Positions 36,577 through 48,982 of a stretch of 64,000 nt of DNA are shown here, piece after piece. Numbering within the stretch: the stretch's first letter is position 1; every line of letters begins with the position of its first letter. Where the stretch lies: contig NC_088298.1 of assembly GCF_032854445.1 (NCBI RefSeq), forward strand, positions 20,547,295 to 20,611,294. The letters are read 5' to 3'. Source of the DNA: Liolophura sinensis. Lineage: Eukaryota; Mollusca; Polyplacophora; Chitonida; Chitonidae. The notes under the pieces are model-generated. The model did not search any database. It was given only the letters and a program-made list of their open reading frames with translations, and was not told the origin of the DNA. Made by a program: the position numbers and the translations under genes.

Positions 36577-38321
36577 GTAACTACTGAATTTCGTGCAAAT
36601 GCAGTTGTATTCAAATGAGCGGGGATATTTCGAAATGTATGACCCGTTTCGGATTTAGTGCGGAAGGCGTGGGCATTGTGCATATATAACAATCGTTAAA
36701 CTGTGTATTTAGCTTTTACTAAGCTTATTCGAAAGCGATTAATATTGCAGACAAAGTGACTGAGGTTATGAATTTATTGCTAATAAACGCTGTAGAATAG
36801 ATGAGCTAGCTGCCCTATGTACAGGTACATACGGTAACCGATCAAATCAACCTTTCAAAGCTGAATCACCTAAGTAAAGTCTATGTAAATCCATATCATC
36901 TAATCATGTGTATCACCTAATATACTAACTCCACATATTAGTGGGATTTGCCACATACAAAACTGGCTCTGTACCTATATTGCGGCGTTTCTGCATTATG
37001 TTGATTTTCAGTCAAGACGTATGACTATGACACAAAAATCACCCGTTGAATACCTGTGTGGCTTGCACAGCCATAAGTTTGCACTCACACACGTTCCATA
37101 CCTTGTCATCTGTTGAACGTTAATTGAATATTTCCAGGTATGTGTCTAAGGTATCGGTATTGGTAATGCTCAAATCGAGCAGCTGTACTTTCAGCTTCAG
37201 TATACATGCACACATGTACAAGAGCGGGTAACTCAACCAAGTTTTTAAATGGAGCGCACTCTGACATTAGGTTAGGCCCATTAATGGTCAAACAAAATTT
37301 TAGCATTAGAGCAATGTTGGTGTTGCGCAGTTGTAAGAAATCTCTGAGTATACACCACGAACCCTGGACAGACATGTTTCATAATGCATCACCTTCCTAC
37401 TTTGACTAACACTGATATTTTACTTCCTCAAATGCCCTGTCTAGTGGCTTAATTCCTACTTTTTCAGGGTAGCCTTCCGCTCCTAAAAATAATGAAAGTC
37501 CTGAAGACATTAGAATCCAACCTGGACCCTGCATGAACTCTGGACAGATGAGTTACTACATTAGAAATCCAGCAATCTTCTAAGGGCCAAACTTATAAAA
37601 CTGTTCCCGTCTAGTTCACAGCACCAAAGTGACATATTTCTTCACTGTATACACTATCTGAAGGTAACAATAAGTGAGTTTGAGTTCAAAATCTTTTGTG
37701 GCAGAAGGTAAAGGAATTTCTACCATGTGCACAGTGCCATGTGGTGTGACCTGCTGGAAATGTAACATGTTAGACAACCGTTTTTAATTTCATTTACTAT
37801 AACATGGGTGTCTGGAAAAAGTTGCATCAGAGTTATTTGTAAAATACAAAGAATGGAGAAAATTGAACTAAGCGTTGGTGAACTTTAGTACTTTGATGGA
37901 AAAGGGTCCCATCTTTGCTTTCGGAAACACGTGCAGTGAGGCAGGTGATAGGTAAATTAATATCAGCAAGATACTGGCAAGATACAGAAGGTCTTTTTCT
38001 ATACCTTAGGCGACAAAAGAGTGTGATTTCAAAGCTCCCCTATGATATCCCATTGTCGATGTCAAATACAGTTGTTTTGTAAGCATCCAGTTGAAGTTGC
38101 TCATGTGTGAACTTCTGTTGAGTAGATATGTCAAATTTATTCATGGTAAACTCCATAGAACGAGTGGAGTTCTTTCCAGCATATACATATAACATTGCAT
38201 ACATGTTTGGGGAGAAATATTAGAAATTTTCCTGATTACATGTATGATGTGAAAACATAAAATTTACAATAGTACCCCATTTCTTCTAAAATTCGGGACA
38301 CTTGGTCTGCTCATTTTAGCC

Positions 38322-38342
38322 AATATATATATATATATATAT
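38322..38342. repeat. (AT)n microsatellite
   Basis: About ten AT units. Confidence 0.9.
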
Positions 38343-38351
38343 AATTCTAGC

Positions 38352-38440
38352 TGGAATGTTGAGTTTCTTTTTCTCACATGGTTAGACCATCTAATGAACA
38401 CCATACTCATATCTTTACTTTTCCAAAAGGCTGGCGAAGA
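38352..38440 (+). repeat. Dispersed repeat R4, copy 2
   Basis: CTCACATGGTTAGACCATCT then AATGAACACCATACTC; matches 5375-5470. Confidence 0.55.
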
Positions 38441-38747
38441 GATGTGATGTTCTACTTTCAACACTACTAATATTTGTCTTACAGTTAGAAGAATTAGGTG
38501 TGTGCTGTGTGCTATAAGATACTGTACTCTAACTGAAAACTGGTGAGTGAGGAAGTCTACAAGATAAGGAAGCAGGAATGGTGTGCACATGTATGTGTCC
38601 CTGGCATGAGACTACAAATTGTAAATGGTATGATATCTCTTATTACCATGACATGTGACCTCAGTTGTCAAAGTACTACATGTACAGGTGTATCAATTTG
38701 ACCTATAAATTTGCCCTTATGCAAAAGTTGGTTGGTTGCTCTGGTAA

Positions 38748-39552
38748 ATTCAGTTTCCTCTGGCCATTACGGTTGCCCCTGGTCACTACAGTTTCCTCTG
38801 GTCACTACATTTTCTTCTTGTCACCACAGTTTCCTCTGGCCACTACAGTTTCCTCTGGTCACCACAGTTTCCTCTGGCCACTATAGTTTCCTTTGGCCAC
38901 ACACAGTTTCCTCTGGTTACTACAGTTTCCTCTGGTCACTACAGTTTCTTCTGGCCATTGCTGTTTCATCTGGCCATTGCTGTTTCATCTGGCCACTACA
39001 GTTTTCTCTGGCCACTACAGTTTCCTCTGGTCACCACAGTTTTCCTCTGGCCATTATAGTTTCCTTTGGCCACTACAGTTTCCTGGGGTCACCACAGTTT
39101 TCCTCTGGCCATTACAGTTTCCTCTCACCACTACAGTTTTCTTTGGCCACCACAGTTTCCTCTGGTTTCTACAGTTTCCTCTGGCCACTAGTTTCCTCTG
39201 GCCACACACAGTTTACTAGTTTACTCTGGCCACACACAGTTTACTTTGGCCACACACAGTTTCCTCTGGCCACTAGTTTCCTCTGGTCACTACAGTTTCT
39301 TCTGGCCATTGCAGTTTCATCTGGCCACTACAGTTTCCTCTGGCCACTACAGTTTCCTCTGGTCACCACAGTTTTCCTCTGGCCATTACAGTTTCCTCTG
39401 GCCATTACAGTTTCCTCTGGCCACTACAGTTTCTTTTGGCCACCACAGTTTCATCTCATTACTACAGTTTCCTCTGGCCACTAGTTTCCTCTGGCCATTA
39501 CAGTTTCATCTGGTCACTACAATTTCTTCTGGTCACTACAGTTTCCTCCACC
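38748..39552. repeat. 19-bp minisatellite, about 42 units
   Basis: Unit ACAGTTTCCTCTGGCCACT. No frame of the unit has a stop on the plus strand, which gives a false 257-codon ORF (38711-39484). Confidence 0.95.
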
Positions 39553-39654
39553 CATAAACCTGACTGCCATAATACTTGGATGAGTACAAAGTATTCAATG
39601 TAAACAATTAGGTAAATAGAAATTTTCTCCAAGGAGTCCATTTTGGCGGCAGAT

Positions 39655-39805
39655 CAAATGAAATATTACTTTTGGTGCTGAATATAACTAAGTAAGGGTG
39701 GTATATTATTCTACCTTCCAAACACTACGCCACAAAACACATTTCCAAGATTAACAGAACACTCAGAATCAGGTACAAGGACATTTTTTGTGGACGAAGT
39801 TTTAG
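39655..39805 (+). repeat. Dispersed repeat R2, copy 2
   Basis: ACTTTTGGTGCTGAATATAA to CACTCAGAATCAGGTACAAG, collinear with copy 1. Confidence 0.6.
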
Positions 39806-41335
39806 GTTGAATACAGCTGTGAACCTTACCATACAGTAGTTGCCCCATTCACAGTTGTTAGCCCATTCACAGTCTAGATCTTACAGTGATATAGCTAAGT
39901 GTGTTTATATCAGCGTAATGGAATCAGTCAGGCAGAACTTACTCTCTATAGTGTCAGTGTAGAGAAATTTTCTTAGGCCTTTCATTATCTTTTAGGGTAC
40001 TGGTACTGCAGGTTTGTAGAGGGTCTCTGGAGATCATGCAGTCTTCGTAACTGACAGACTGAGAGAAACACAGTATAATAGAGTTCATTGAATACAGCTT
40101 ATGTGCAGAATTACAGCTTTCACCTATGTCCCATATTCTTGTAGTAAGGCTCCAAATTTTTAACTTTCGGGCCCAAATTTCCAGTCGACAACGTGTTTGT
40201 ACCGGACCCCTAAGGATGATAGATTGGGGTCCATTCAGTGCATGTAGACGACAAAGGCTACAGGAAAGAAAATACGAGTGAGTCTACAAGAAGGAAAGAG
40301 AGAAAATGCGTACAGGATGGTTGGGGGAGGGGGTGGTTGTGAGTCGAAATTGAGAGAGGAAGTATTGAAAAAAGAGAAGGAAAGCTAGAATGTACTAAAA
40401 ACTGAAACTGTCGAGTAAGCTCCAAAGATTTTCTTAAGCACGTAAGTAAAAAATTACTGCAGTAAGTTGAACAACAACAACCTGTTACTGTCAGTGTCAC
40501 TATCTCAGTCGCGATTTCTGGTGACAACGATCGTTTGCTTCTGAGTTAAGTTGATTGCTTTGCGTTAATTTTGTCTTATAATTACTTGTAATTCAAAAAT
40601 ATTCGTAAACGCATAAACCTTTCAAAACAACCCCGGGAAAATAATATTTTCACCAACTTATACGACTACCTTGACTTAAAGTCTATTCTACCCCCAAAAA
40701 TGAAGAAAATATGGCAAAAACTGCATATTTCATGCTGCCATTCTGTTTTACTCCCTCCGTAGAGGTCATGCAATTTAGACCAATCAACGGCAAGCTTAGG
40801 CTGTAGCAATTGACCCAGATACATCAAAGCTGCGTATGTATGACGTTGTGTCTTATTGTTGCGTGACATAGAAATGTAAAATTTTACTGCACATGTATTA
40901 TTATGACGTCATACCGCTGAGCTCACATTAGAACGTCTTGAAACGTCTTTTTCAACATCAAGGCGTCTGGTTGTAAAATAAAAAAAATGTAATAAACAAA
41001 ACCGATATCTATAAACTGTTCGAATAACACTTTTATCACTGACGGAAATTCTGATAGTTCACCTTTATATAAATCATAAAAGTTATCTAAAAAGTAAACA
41101 AACTCATAATGTTTAAACAGCATGAAATGATATTATCTGGGCAGGTAATCATTCCGGCCAGTGTGTTGCATGAAGTCATTTGAAAAGTCATCTCTGTTTA
41201 ATATATATGTATATTTGCACACAGCCCGCAACAATAAAGCAGGGTAGAAAAGCCATTAACCTACATGTGTGTATTATTTTATACCAATGCTTGAAAATTG
41301 TACATAAAGATAAAACAACGTAAATACATCCTGAA

Positions 41336-41390
41336 TTTTTTTTTTTTTTTTTTTTGGTGTGTTTATTAATAATAATAATAATAATAATAC
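41336..41390. repeat. Poly-T and (AAT)n tract
   Basis: About 20 T followed 12 bases later by about eight AAT units. Confidence 0.85.
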
Positions 41391-41602
41391 ACGTGTGTAA
41401 TTTATTTTCTGAGGGAGATCAGTTAGTTACAAAACTAATCTTCTTTGAGTTCCACATGCATACACACATTCACACAAAGTCTATACAGTACTGTATAAAT
41501 ATAGATGACCCTGATATAAGATGATCAAAGACTATATACAGTGTAGTGCATCATAAACAATTTCATACTTAATCAACAGAGGCATATTTTGACTATTTTA
41601 AT

Positions 41603-42062
41603 TTCCATTTTATTTATTTATTTATTTTATTTTTGTTTTTTTTTTTTTGTTTTTTTTTAAACCATTGACATTTGTCAACATGTATGAGTAGTCAGTTGTT
41701 TAATGTCACCCCAAAATATCTGAAAGAATTTTTAAGGGCATTGGTTCTAGGTTCAGGAGGGATGAGGTTCATGGAGGTTGTAGATAAAAAGTTAGAATTG
41801 ACAATCAGTTACAGTGTAGGTAAATTGGATGAAAAAGTGGCATGGGGTTGGTCAGTTGAGGCATTCAAACATTAGTACAGCTTTGTGCAACATGATTCTT
41901 TCATATATTGTCACCCATTTTAAGATTTTGAACAGTTCTTGACTTGGTGTCAAACTGTTTAAAATAATCCATGTTGCACGTTTCTGGAGGCGTAACATAC
42001 GTTCAGGTGACACTTTAGAGCCACTGGCCCACATTGTAACCAGTGATGGCAGACACACACTG
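41603..42062 (-). mobile_element. Truncated non-LTR retrotransposon (LINE), 3' end
   Basis: On the minus strand, 42058-41855 encodes MWASGSKVSPERMLRLQKRA followed by TWIIL, then a stretch ending IYERIMLHKAVLMFECLN. This matches the usual C-terminal tail after the reverse transcriptase in jockey/CR1-type elements (W...S...LLRLQKRAARII...PIYDRI..HK...KALN). A stop and a frame shift follow, then IPPEPRTNALKNSFRYFGV, which resembles the terminal RT...RSFSYSGAKLWN segment. The element ends in a T-rich run at 41603-41662, a poly-A-like tail in element orientation. It is 5' truncated and frame-broken, hence dead. Confidence 0.75.
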
Positions 42063-42507
42063 TCACACCATCCAGTCTTGTGACAACGTCACAGTAACTT
42101 TTCGTTAAATTCTTGGGTTCAAGCAATTGTGATATCATGACTTCACTTTAAATAACAGCAAAAGGTTGTTTGACTTGCAAAAGTTGACACAGAGGGCGAA
42201 CCCTCAAAGCAATGTATGACGAGATAATCTGAGTTGATCTCCTCATTAACTTGCCAAGTTTGTTTTTTTACATTCATTAGTGTAATCTAAAGACTATATT
42301 TAAGTTTGTTTACTTACGAATTCTGTATATCAATCCAGACGTTCAAATTTTGATATACATGTATTTACATGTCTTTGCATATAAACTCTTGTTAAGTGTT
42401 TCCAATTTTAGCTTAAAAATTAGTTTTTACATCCCATTTAAAATGCTGGCATACAATATAAAGCCCTAACTGACATTGTGGAATTGGCCTGCAGACCTTT
42501 ACATGAT

Positions 42508-42710
42508 TCATTTATTTATTTGATAAATGTTTTATGCCAATCCGGGGGAAAACCCATGACGATCCGAAAGTTGCTGGTAGACCTTCCCACATGCAGTTGG
42601 AGAGGAAGCCAGCATGAGCTGGAGTTGAAATCACAGCGCCCGCTTTGGTGAGAGGCTCCTGGGTTATTGTGCTGAGCTGGTGGTACAGTAACCACTCTGT
42701 CATGAAGGCC
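42508..42710 (-). mobile_element. SINE-A copy with internal deletion
   Basis: Reverse orientation; the segment between the tail and the CCCGGG body is deleted, while the head end GAAGGCCCC is present. Confidence 0.8.
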
Positions 42711-42880
42711 CCATGCTTTACACGAAGACTTCAGTGCAGTGGTACAGGGTGTGTTGATATATCAGCATTGTGATTTATGCCGGACACAAAACGTTTTGGT
42801 TGCATATTTCATGCGGGAAGTCATGTTGCCATAGGTGTTATCATTTGCATGTCAAACAGTATGCTGTGTTGCTGTTTCCT

Positions 42881-43095
42881 GTACTCCTCAACGTTTTTGT
42901 GTATGATAAAGCAAATTTTAGCGCAATTTATACACATTTAAAGCTGATTTTGAAGACATGACTACATTGGTTGGCGTGTCCAATTTCAGGGCTTTACAAA
43001 AAGTGTAATTTTACCAGTGTACATAGAGTAATTGTTTTTATTATATACTTGAATAAACATCTTGCGAACATGCAAAAAGGTTGAAGAATTACAGT
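42881..43095 (+). mobile_element. MITE-A, full length
   Basis: Both ends (TACTCCTCAACGTTTTTGTG and AAAAGGTTGAAGAATTACAG) and the whole interior are present. Confidence 0.72.
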
Positions 43096-43792
43096 ACATC
43101 TGTTCCTTGTTACAATGTTGTTGGAGTACCGTGTTTAATACATGAACACAGAGGATATTGCACAGTGAAGGTTGAATATCATAAATATTTTTCAAGTTAG
43201 AGGTGAAAACAACTCAGTGGTACAGCTGCTACAGCAGTATGCTGATAGCCTTTGAATGCCTTTATACCCCAATTTTTGTGCCCAAAGGTAATGACACTGA
43301 ATTTTTTGTGCTTTTTTCATGTCAAAACTTGTTCCCTGATGCTTTTTGGTGATGACTCACACGAAGGCTTAATCAAACCCGACAACAACTTTGGAACTTT
43401 CGTAACTCAGAACCATGGATATTTCCGACGTTTTTCTCAAACTGACATGACATTTTCATGAATTCACGCTGGTGCGTTTCTACAGTGGGACTGTAAATAT
43501 ATATATGGAGCTATAGGTATAACAGTAGATTATTCAGTGACATTTCAGTGGACCGATCTAGCTGATTTGCATCATACATTAGGACATACAGACCGCCAAA
43601 TCATAAACTTTTAAATAAACACACGAAAGTTACATCGAAGCTTTGCCTTAATGTGGCTTTAGGGATTGCAAGAATTTGTTCGCTGAAAAGCAACCCAAAC
43701 TGTCAAGCCTTCCCCGTGGAGCTATCATTTAATTCTGTTTACCCAAGTAGCAGCAATAGTTTTGTGATCATTGCTTTTTGTTTGGTCTTGTC

Positions 43793-44188
43793 ATTCTTAC
43801 ATATTCATGTTTGACCATTGACGATGAACGTAACAGGTGATCTTGTAACTCTTAAATATTCATGTTTGACCACTGTTTGACCATGAACGTAACAAGTGGT
43901 GTTGTCATTCTTACATGTTCATATTTGACCAACTGTTTGACCATTGACGATGAACGTAACAAGTGATCTTGTCACTCTTAAATATTCATGTTTGACCACT
44001 GTTTGACCATTGACGATGAACGTAACAAGTGGTGTTGTCTTACATGTTCATATTTCACCCACTGTTTGACCATTGACGATGAACGTAACAAGTGGTATTG
44101 TCATTCTTACATGTTCATATTTGACCCACTGTTTGACTATTGACAATGCACGTAACACTTTGTAACTCTTACGTATTCATATTTAAAT
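43793..44188. repeat. Tandem array of ~60-70-bp units, 6 or 7 copies
   Basis: Recurring CATTGACGATGAACGTAAC, TTGTCATTCTTACATGTTCA and CACTGTTTGACCA with length changes between units. Confidence 0.88.
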
Positions 44189-44904
44189 ATTCATCACATG
44201 TTGTGACTAAAATGGCCTCAAAAGTGAAAGAACTGTAACAGAGGACAGATTTAAAAGGTGGTTATTCGCTAGCCACTTCACAAACTTATCAAAGAGTCTG
44301 ACTGTTGATTGTGTCAAATGTAAGACCTAAGACAATGTGGACGGAAATACAGACAGAGACAGGGTTTTCATCTTTCAAAGTACCGGTAATCATACTGTTT
44401 TCTGGGATACTAGGAGTAATTACAAACATGGGCTTAGTCCTTTTTCTCATGGCTTTTTTACATCTTGACATTCATCTCAACACTGAGTCCATCCCTGCCT
44501 CTTACAACAGTTCAGTGGGAAAAAAGTGAATCTTTAAAAACCTGACGGTGTATGTGTCTTTCTTTGTCTTGTCAACCTGGTGAGGCTCACTGAGGTGTGA
44601 TGGAGGATTGGACCACTGTCACTGGTTGACTACCTGTAATCCCCTACTCCACACAGAGAGTTTACAACTTAAGACAACAGTCCTCGTAAGGCACTATGGT
44701 ATACAGTTTCTGGAAATGCATCAGTAATTGTTTTGAAGGTATGGTAAACATGATATAAACAGGATCATGTTTCGGGACCCTGGAGCTTTTTAAACGGCAG
44801 GGTGTGTTGCAATACCGGTAAATACGAGGTCATGATCACAGGAGCATAGAACATTTTCATGCTTGAGTGGAAAGTTATGTTCTTTACTAGACTATTATTA
44901 CCTG

Positions 44905-46935
44905 AGGGAACTGTTTTCTTTTACAACTGGTTAGAAGGCCTTGATGAGGCATTTGCCCTGAATGGAGTCAGACAGTCAGTAGTTTTGTAAGATGTCTGTA
45001 CTGGTATATACATACAATGTGGCAGGTTTAACCACTCCAAGACAACTGTTTTCTTTTGTAACTGGTTAGAAGGCCTTGATGAGGCATTTGCCCTGAGTGG
45101 AGTCAGACAGTCAGTAGTTTTGTAAGATGTCTGTACTGGTATATACATACAATGTGGCAGGTTTAACCACTCCAAGACAACTGTTTTCTTTTGTAACTGG
45201 TTAGAAGGCCTTGATGAGGCATTTGCCCTGAGTGGAGTCAGACAGTCAGTAGTTTTGTAAGATGTCTGTACTGGTATATACATACAATGTGGCAGGTTTA
45301 ACCACTCCAAGGCAACTGTTTTCTTTTGTAAATGGTTAGAAGGCCTTGATGAGGCGTTTGCCCTGTGTGGAGTTAGACAGTCAGTAGTTTTGTAAGATGT
45401 CTGTACTGGTATATACATACACATGTGGCAGGTTTAACCACTCCAAGACAACTGTTTTCTTTTGTAACTGGTTAGATGACCTTGATTAGGCGTTTGCCCT
45501 GTGTGGAGTTAGACAGTCAGTAGTTTTGTAAGATGTCTGTACTGGTATATACATACACATGTGGCAGGTTTAACCATTCCAAGACAACTGTTTTCTTTTG
45601 TAACTGGTTAGAAGGCCTTGATTAGGCGTTTGCCCTGCGTGGAGTTAGACAGTCAGTAGTTTTGTAAGATGTCTGTACTGGTATATACGTACACATATGG
45701 CAGGTTTAACCACTCCAAGACAACTGTTTTCTTTTGTAACTGGTTAGAAGGCCTTGATGAGGCATTTGCCCTGAGTGGAGTCAGACAGTCAGTAGTTTTG
45801 TAAGATGTCTGTACTGGTATATACATACAATGTGGCAGGTTTAACCACTCCATGGCAACTGTTTTCTTTTGTAAATGGTTAGAAGGCCTTGATTAGGCGT
45901 TTGCCCTGTGTGGAGTTAGACAGTCAGTAGTTTTGGTAAGATGTCTCTACTGGTATATACATACACATGTGGCAGGTTTAACCACTCCAAGACAACTGTT
46001 TTCTTTTGTAACTGGTTAGATGACCTTGATTAGGCGTTTGCCCTGTGTGGAGTTAGACAGTCAGTAGTTTTGTAAGATGTCTGTACTGGTATATACATAC
46101 ACATGTGGCAGGTTTAACCATTCCAAGACAACTGTTTTCTTTTGTAACTGGTTAGAAGGCCTTGATTAGACGTTTGCCCTGCGTGGAGTTAGACAGTCAG
46201 TAGTTTTGTAAGATGTCTGTACTGGTATATACGTACACATATGGCAGGTTTAACCACTCCAAGACAACTGTTTTCTTTTGTAAATGGTTAGAAGACCTTG
46301 ATTAGGCATTGCCCTGCGTGGAGTCAAAGAGTCAGTAGTTTTGTAAGATGTCTGTACTGGTATATACATACAATGTGGCAGGTTTAACCACTCCAAGACA
46401 ACTGTTTTCTTTTGTAACTGGTTAGAAGGCCTTGATGAGGCATTTGCCCTGAGTGGAGTCAGACAGTCAGTAGTTTTGTAAGATGTCTGTACTGGTATAT
46501 ACATACAATGTGGCAGGTTTAACCACTCCAAGACAACTGTTTTCTTTTGTAACTGGTTAGAAGGCCTTGATGAGGCATTTGCCCTGAGTGGAGTCAGACA
46601 GTCAGTAGTTTTGTAAGATGTCTGTACTGGTATATACATACACATGTGGCAGGTTTAACCACTCCAAGACAACTGTTTTCTTTTGTAAATGGTTAGAAGA
46701 CCTTGATTAGGCATTGCCCTGCGTGGAGTCAAAGTGTCAGTAGTTTCGTAAGATGTCTCTACTGGTATATACATACAATGTGGCAGGTTTAACCACTCCA
46801 AGGCAACTGTTTTCTTTTGTAAATGGTTAGAAGACCTTGATTAGGCATTGCCCTGCGTGGAGTCAAAGTGTCAGTAGTTTTGTAAGATGTCTGTACTGGT
46901 ATATACATACACATGTGGCAGGTTTAACCACTCGA
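44905..46935. repeat. 135-bp satellite, 15 units
   Basis: GGCAGGTTTAACCACTCC recurs 15 times, at spacings of 135-137 bp from 45021 to 46918. The unit is 45 codons long, so minus-strand frames stay open over up to four units. Confidence 0.95.
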
Positions 46936-47946
46936 AGAGTAACATACAACACAATATTGAACTTGTAAAACTCCTTCCCACCTGTATCAAGATGGTGCAA
47001 GTTTAAGCTGTGAACCCATTTGTTGTTTCTTTTATTGCATCACAATTATCGATGTATGTGTAACGCACTGCAACGTCACAGAAGAAAACGATGCATTCTA
47101 CTGTCATTTGGACCTTCTTTGTAGCTCATCCTCGAGTCTCCCATTGCTTTTGTTCAAAGCAGACCTCAAGATGAAACTAAAAAAAAAAACAAAATTTAAA
47201 CCGAACCAAACCTGAACTGGTTTAAATCGAAACCTGTTGTAAAAATGTGTGCGTTCACACGACCATGTGGCCAAGCTGGTTTTAAGCCAGTTTAGGGATT
47301 TGCATGTTAACACGATCACATTTAATCTGGTTTAGTTATTATGCATCCTGACCTCCGCATATCGTGGACATTTTATCTGTTAGCGTTGACACAACACAGA
47401 TAAACCTGCTCAAACCAGCTCAAGCCCTGAAACTTGTTTAAAGCCATGTAGCTATCTGTTCAGATGCATATCTGGCATTTTATAGCTTTTGAGTGCTTTT
47501 TGTTCATGATGTATTTTACAACCAGATAATGGCCATGACTTTAGGATAAAACCTTACCTTTGGGTATCCAGATCAATTCAACGGCAATTTAAGAACATTT
47601 TTGTCTAACACTGTTGTCGTGTGTTGAGCTGTGTTTTTTTACCAAACTTCATCGAAAATTTTCATTTTCCTCTCTAATGTACAAGACACATTAGATTTTC
47701 TTTTGTCCCTGTCTTTGTAATCTTTAGAGAGAGTGTAGTACATGCAAGGTTATTTTCCATACTCCTTTATCAACGAAACTGTCTCATTGTGATACGAGTT
47801 TCTCTCTTTCGCCTTTGGTGCCGCCATTTTGCCCAGGGCACATGCCTTAAGACGGTCATGTTATTTCTACTTTTACTCAACTTGACACAATCTGTTGACA
47901 AACAATGTTGGATGGTGTTGAGTGTTGTTGAATGAAGTGTGAAGAA

Positions 47947-48036
47947 CCTGTCCAGACTACTCAACACACGACTCAACTTCAAGTTGACTCGTGCCGATTC
48001 AACAAAAGTTGAGTGATGTTGGATAGTCTGGACGGG
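47947..48036. mobile_element. Short palindromic MITE-like element
   Basis: Arms of about 30 bp (47947-47977 and 48008-48036) are imperfect inverted repeats, CCTGTCCAGACTACTCAACA against TGTTGGATAGTCTGGACGGG. The loop also contains inverted GTTGAGT/ACTCAAC motifs. No coding capacity. Confidence 0.5.
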
Positions 48037-48848
48037 ACTTTAGTTAGATTTTAAATGTTAGTTTCGGGACCATAGATAGTAGTTTTAAGAAATAAAGTTT
48101 CGATGTCAAGAGGCAGTAGCCAATAAGGTGGATGAGGTTGTTATTTTGGGTCAAAGGCATAGCAGTTCATGCAAATGGTTGCACAGGGGTTTTTTTGTTT
48201 ATACCTTAACCATCCTTATAGTTTAATTTACGGAATTAAAGGATGTTTTCTAATGTTTTACTTTTCATTTCAAGGATATGCGAGAATGTATACTGTGTAG
48301 ACTACGAGATGACTTTGTCATGCCGGTTGCAAAACATGTGTAGTTGTAACATATGGATGCTATCTCAGTATTTCAAACAAACTGCTTATCTAAGATATTT
48401 TAAACATCTGTTGGAAAGTGATTTTGATCAAACTGGCTTGTGTTGGTGAGCGCTCGCACTCAACTGTGCATATGCACTCGCTCACCCAGCATGTCGGCGT
48501 ATTTGTGATGAAGCTCATGCTGAGGAAGGCACTACTGTTTAACCAGTCTTAATTCATCCTAGACTATCCACAGAATTTATACTGATGCTCCCTGTCTATG
48601 AATGTGAACATAATACAGACAAAAGCAGATATGCATATATTTATAGTGTTCTGTTTGTCATTGTACATGAATTGTTCTCAGTCTCTTTCAGTTGTGTTCT
48701 TAGAAGTAGTCCTATGTAGGCGTGGCTTCAATTTTTTCGGTTTATTGGAGTATAAACGCAAAATTTTGACCCCTCAGATTGTGCCTTACACGTCTGAATT
48801 CCTGAAAATTAAATTAAGGTTTGTTCTGTGGGCGTCATTATGTGTATG

Positions 48849-48982
48849 GACTGATATAATTATACTTTTTGTATAATGTTGTGAAATTGGCATACTGCCA
48901 ATGTTGTGTTGCATCCAAAGGCACGCATACATTGAACAGAAAATTGCTCATTAATATGAGAAAAGGTGAAGGAATTAGGGTA
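48849..48982 (-). mobile_element. MITE-A fragment
   Basis: From the central GACTGATATAATTATAC to the end AAAAGGTGAAGGAATTAGGG. Confidence 0.65.

Larger units (their letters stand above)
35930..36750. promoter_or_regulatory. Candidate bidirectional promoter of the NCKAP5/MGAT5 pair
   Basis: CpG dinucleotides are visibly denser here than in the surrounding tens of kilobases (for example CACCGGCG, GTGTCGGCC, TTTCGGATTTAGTGCGG). Two good splice donors point outward from it on opposite strands, at 36245 (minus) and 36577 (plus). No strong TATA box is seen; a weak ATTATATC lies on the minus strand near 36330. The stretch also lacks the SINEs and satellites that fill the flanks, as expected of a constrained promoter. 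No transcript evidence is available from sequence alone. Confidence 0.4.

Noticed and set aside
38711-39484. 257-codon plus-strand ORF
   Set aside because: Entirely the 19-bp minisatellite; open in all three frames because the unit has no stop.
44921-46645. Minus-strand ORFs of 131-167 codons with 45-residue repeats
   Set aside because: By-product of the 135-bp satellite; 1-2-bp indels between units shift the frame and no start or splice context is conserved.
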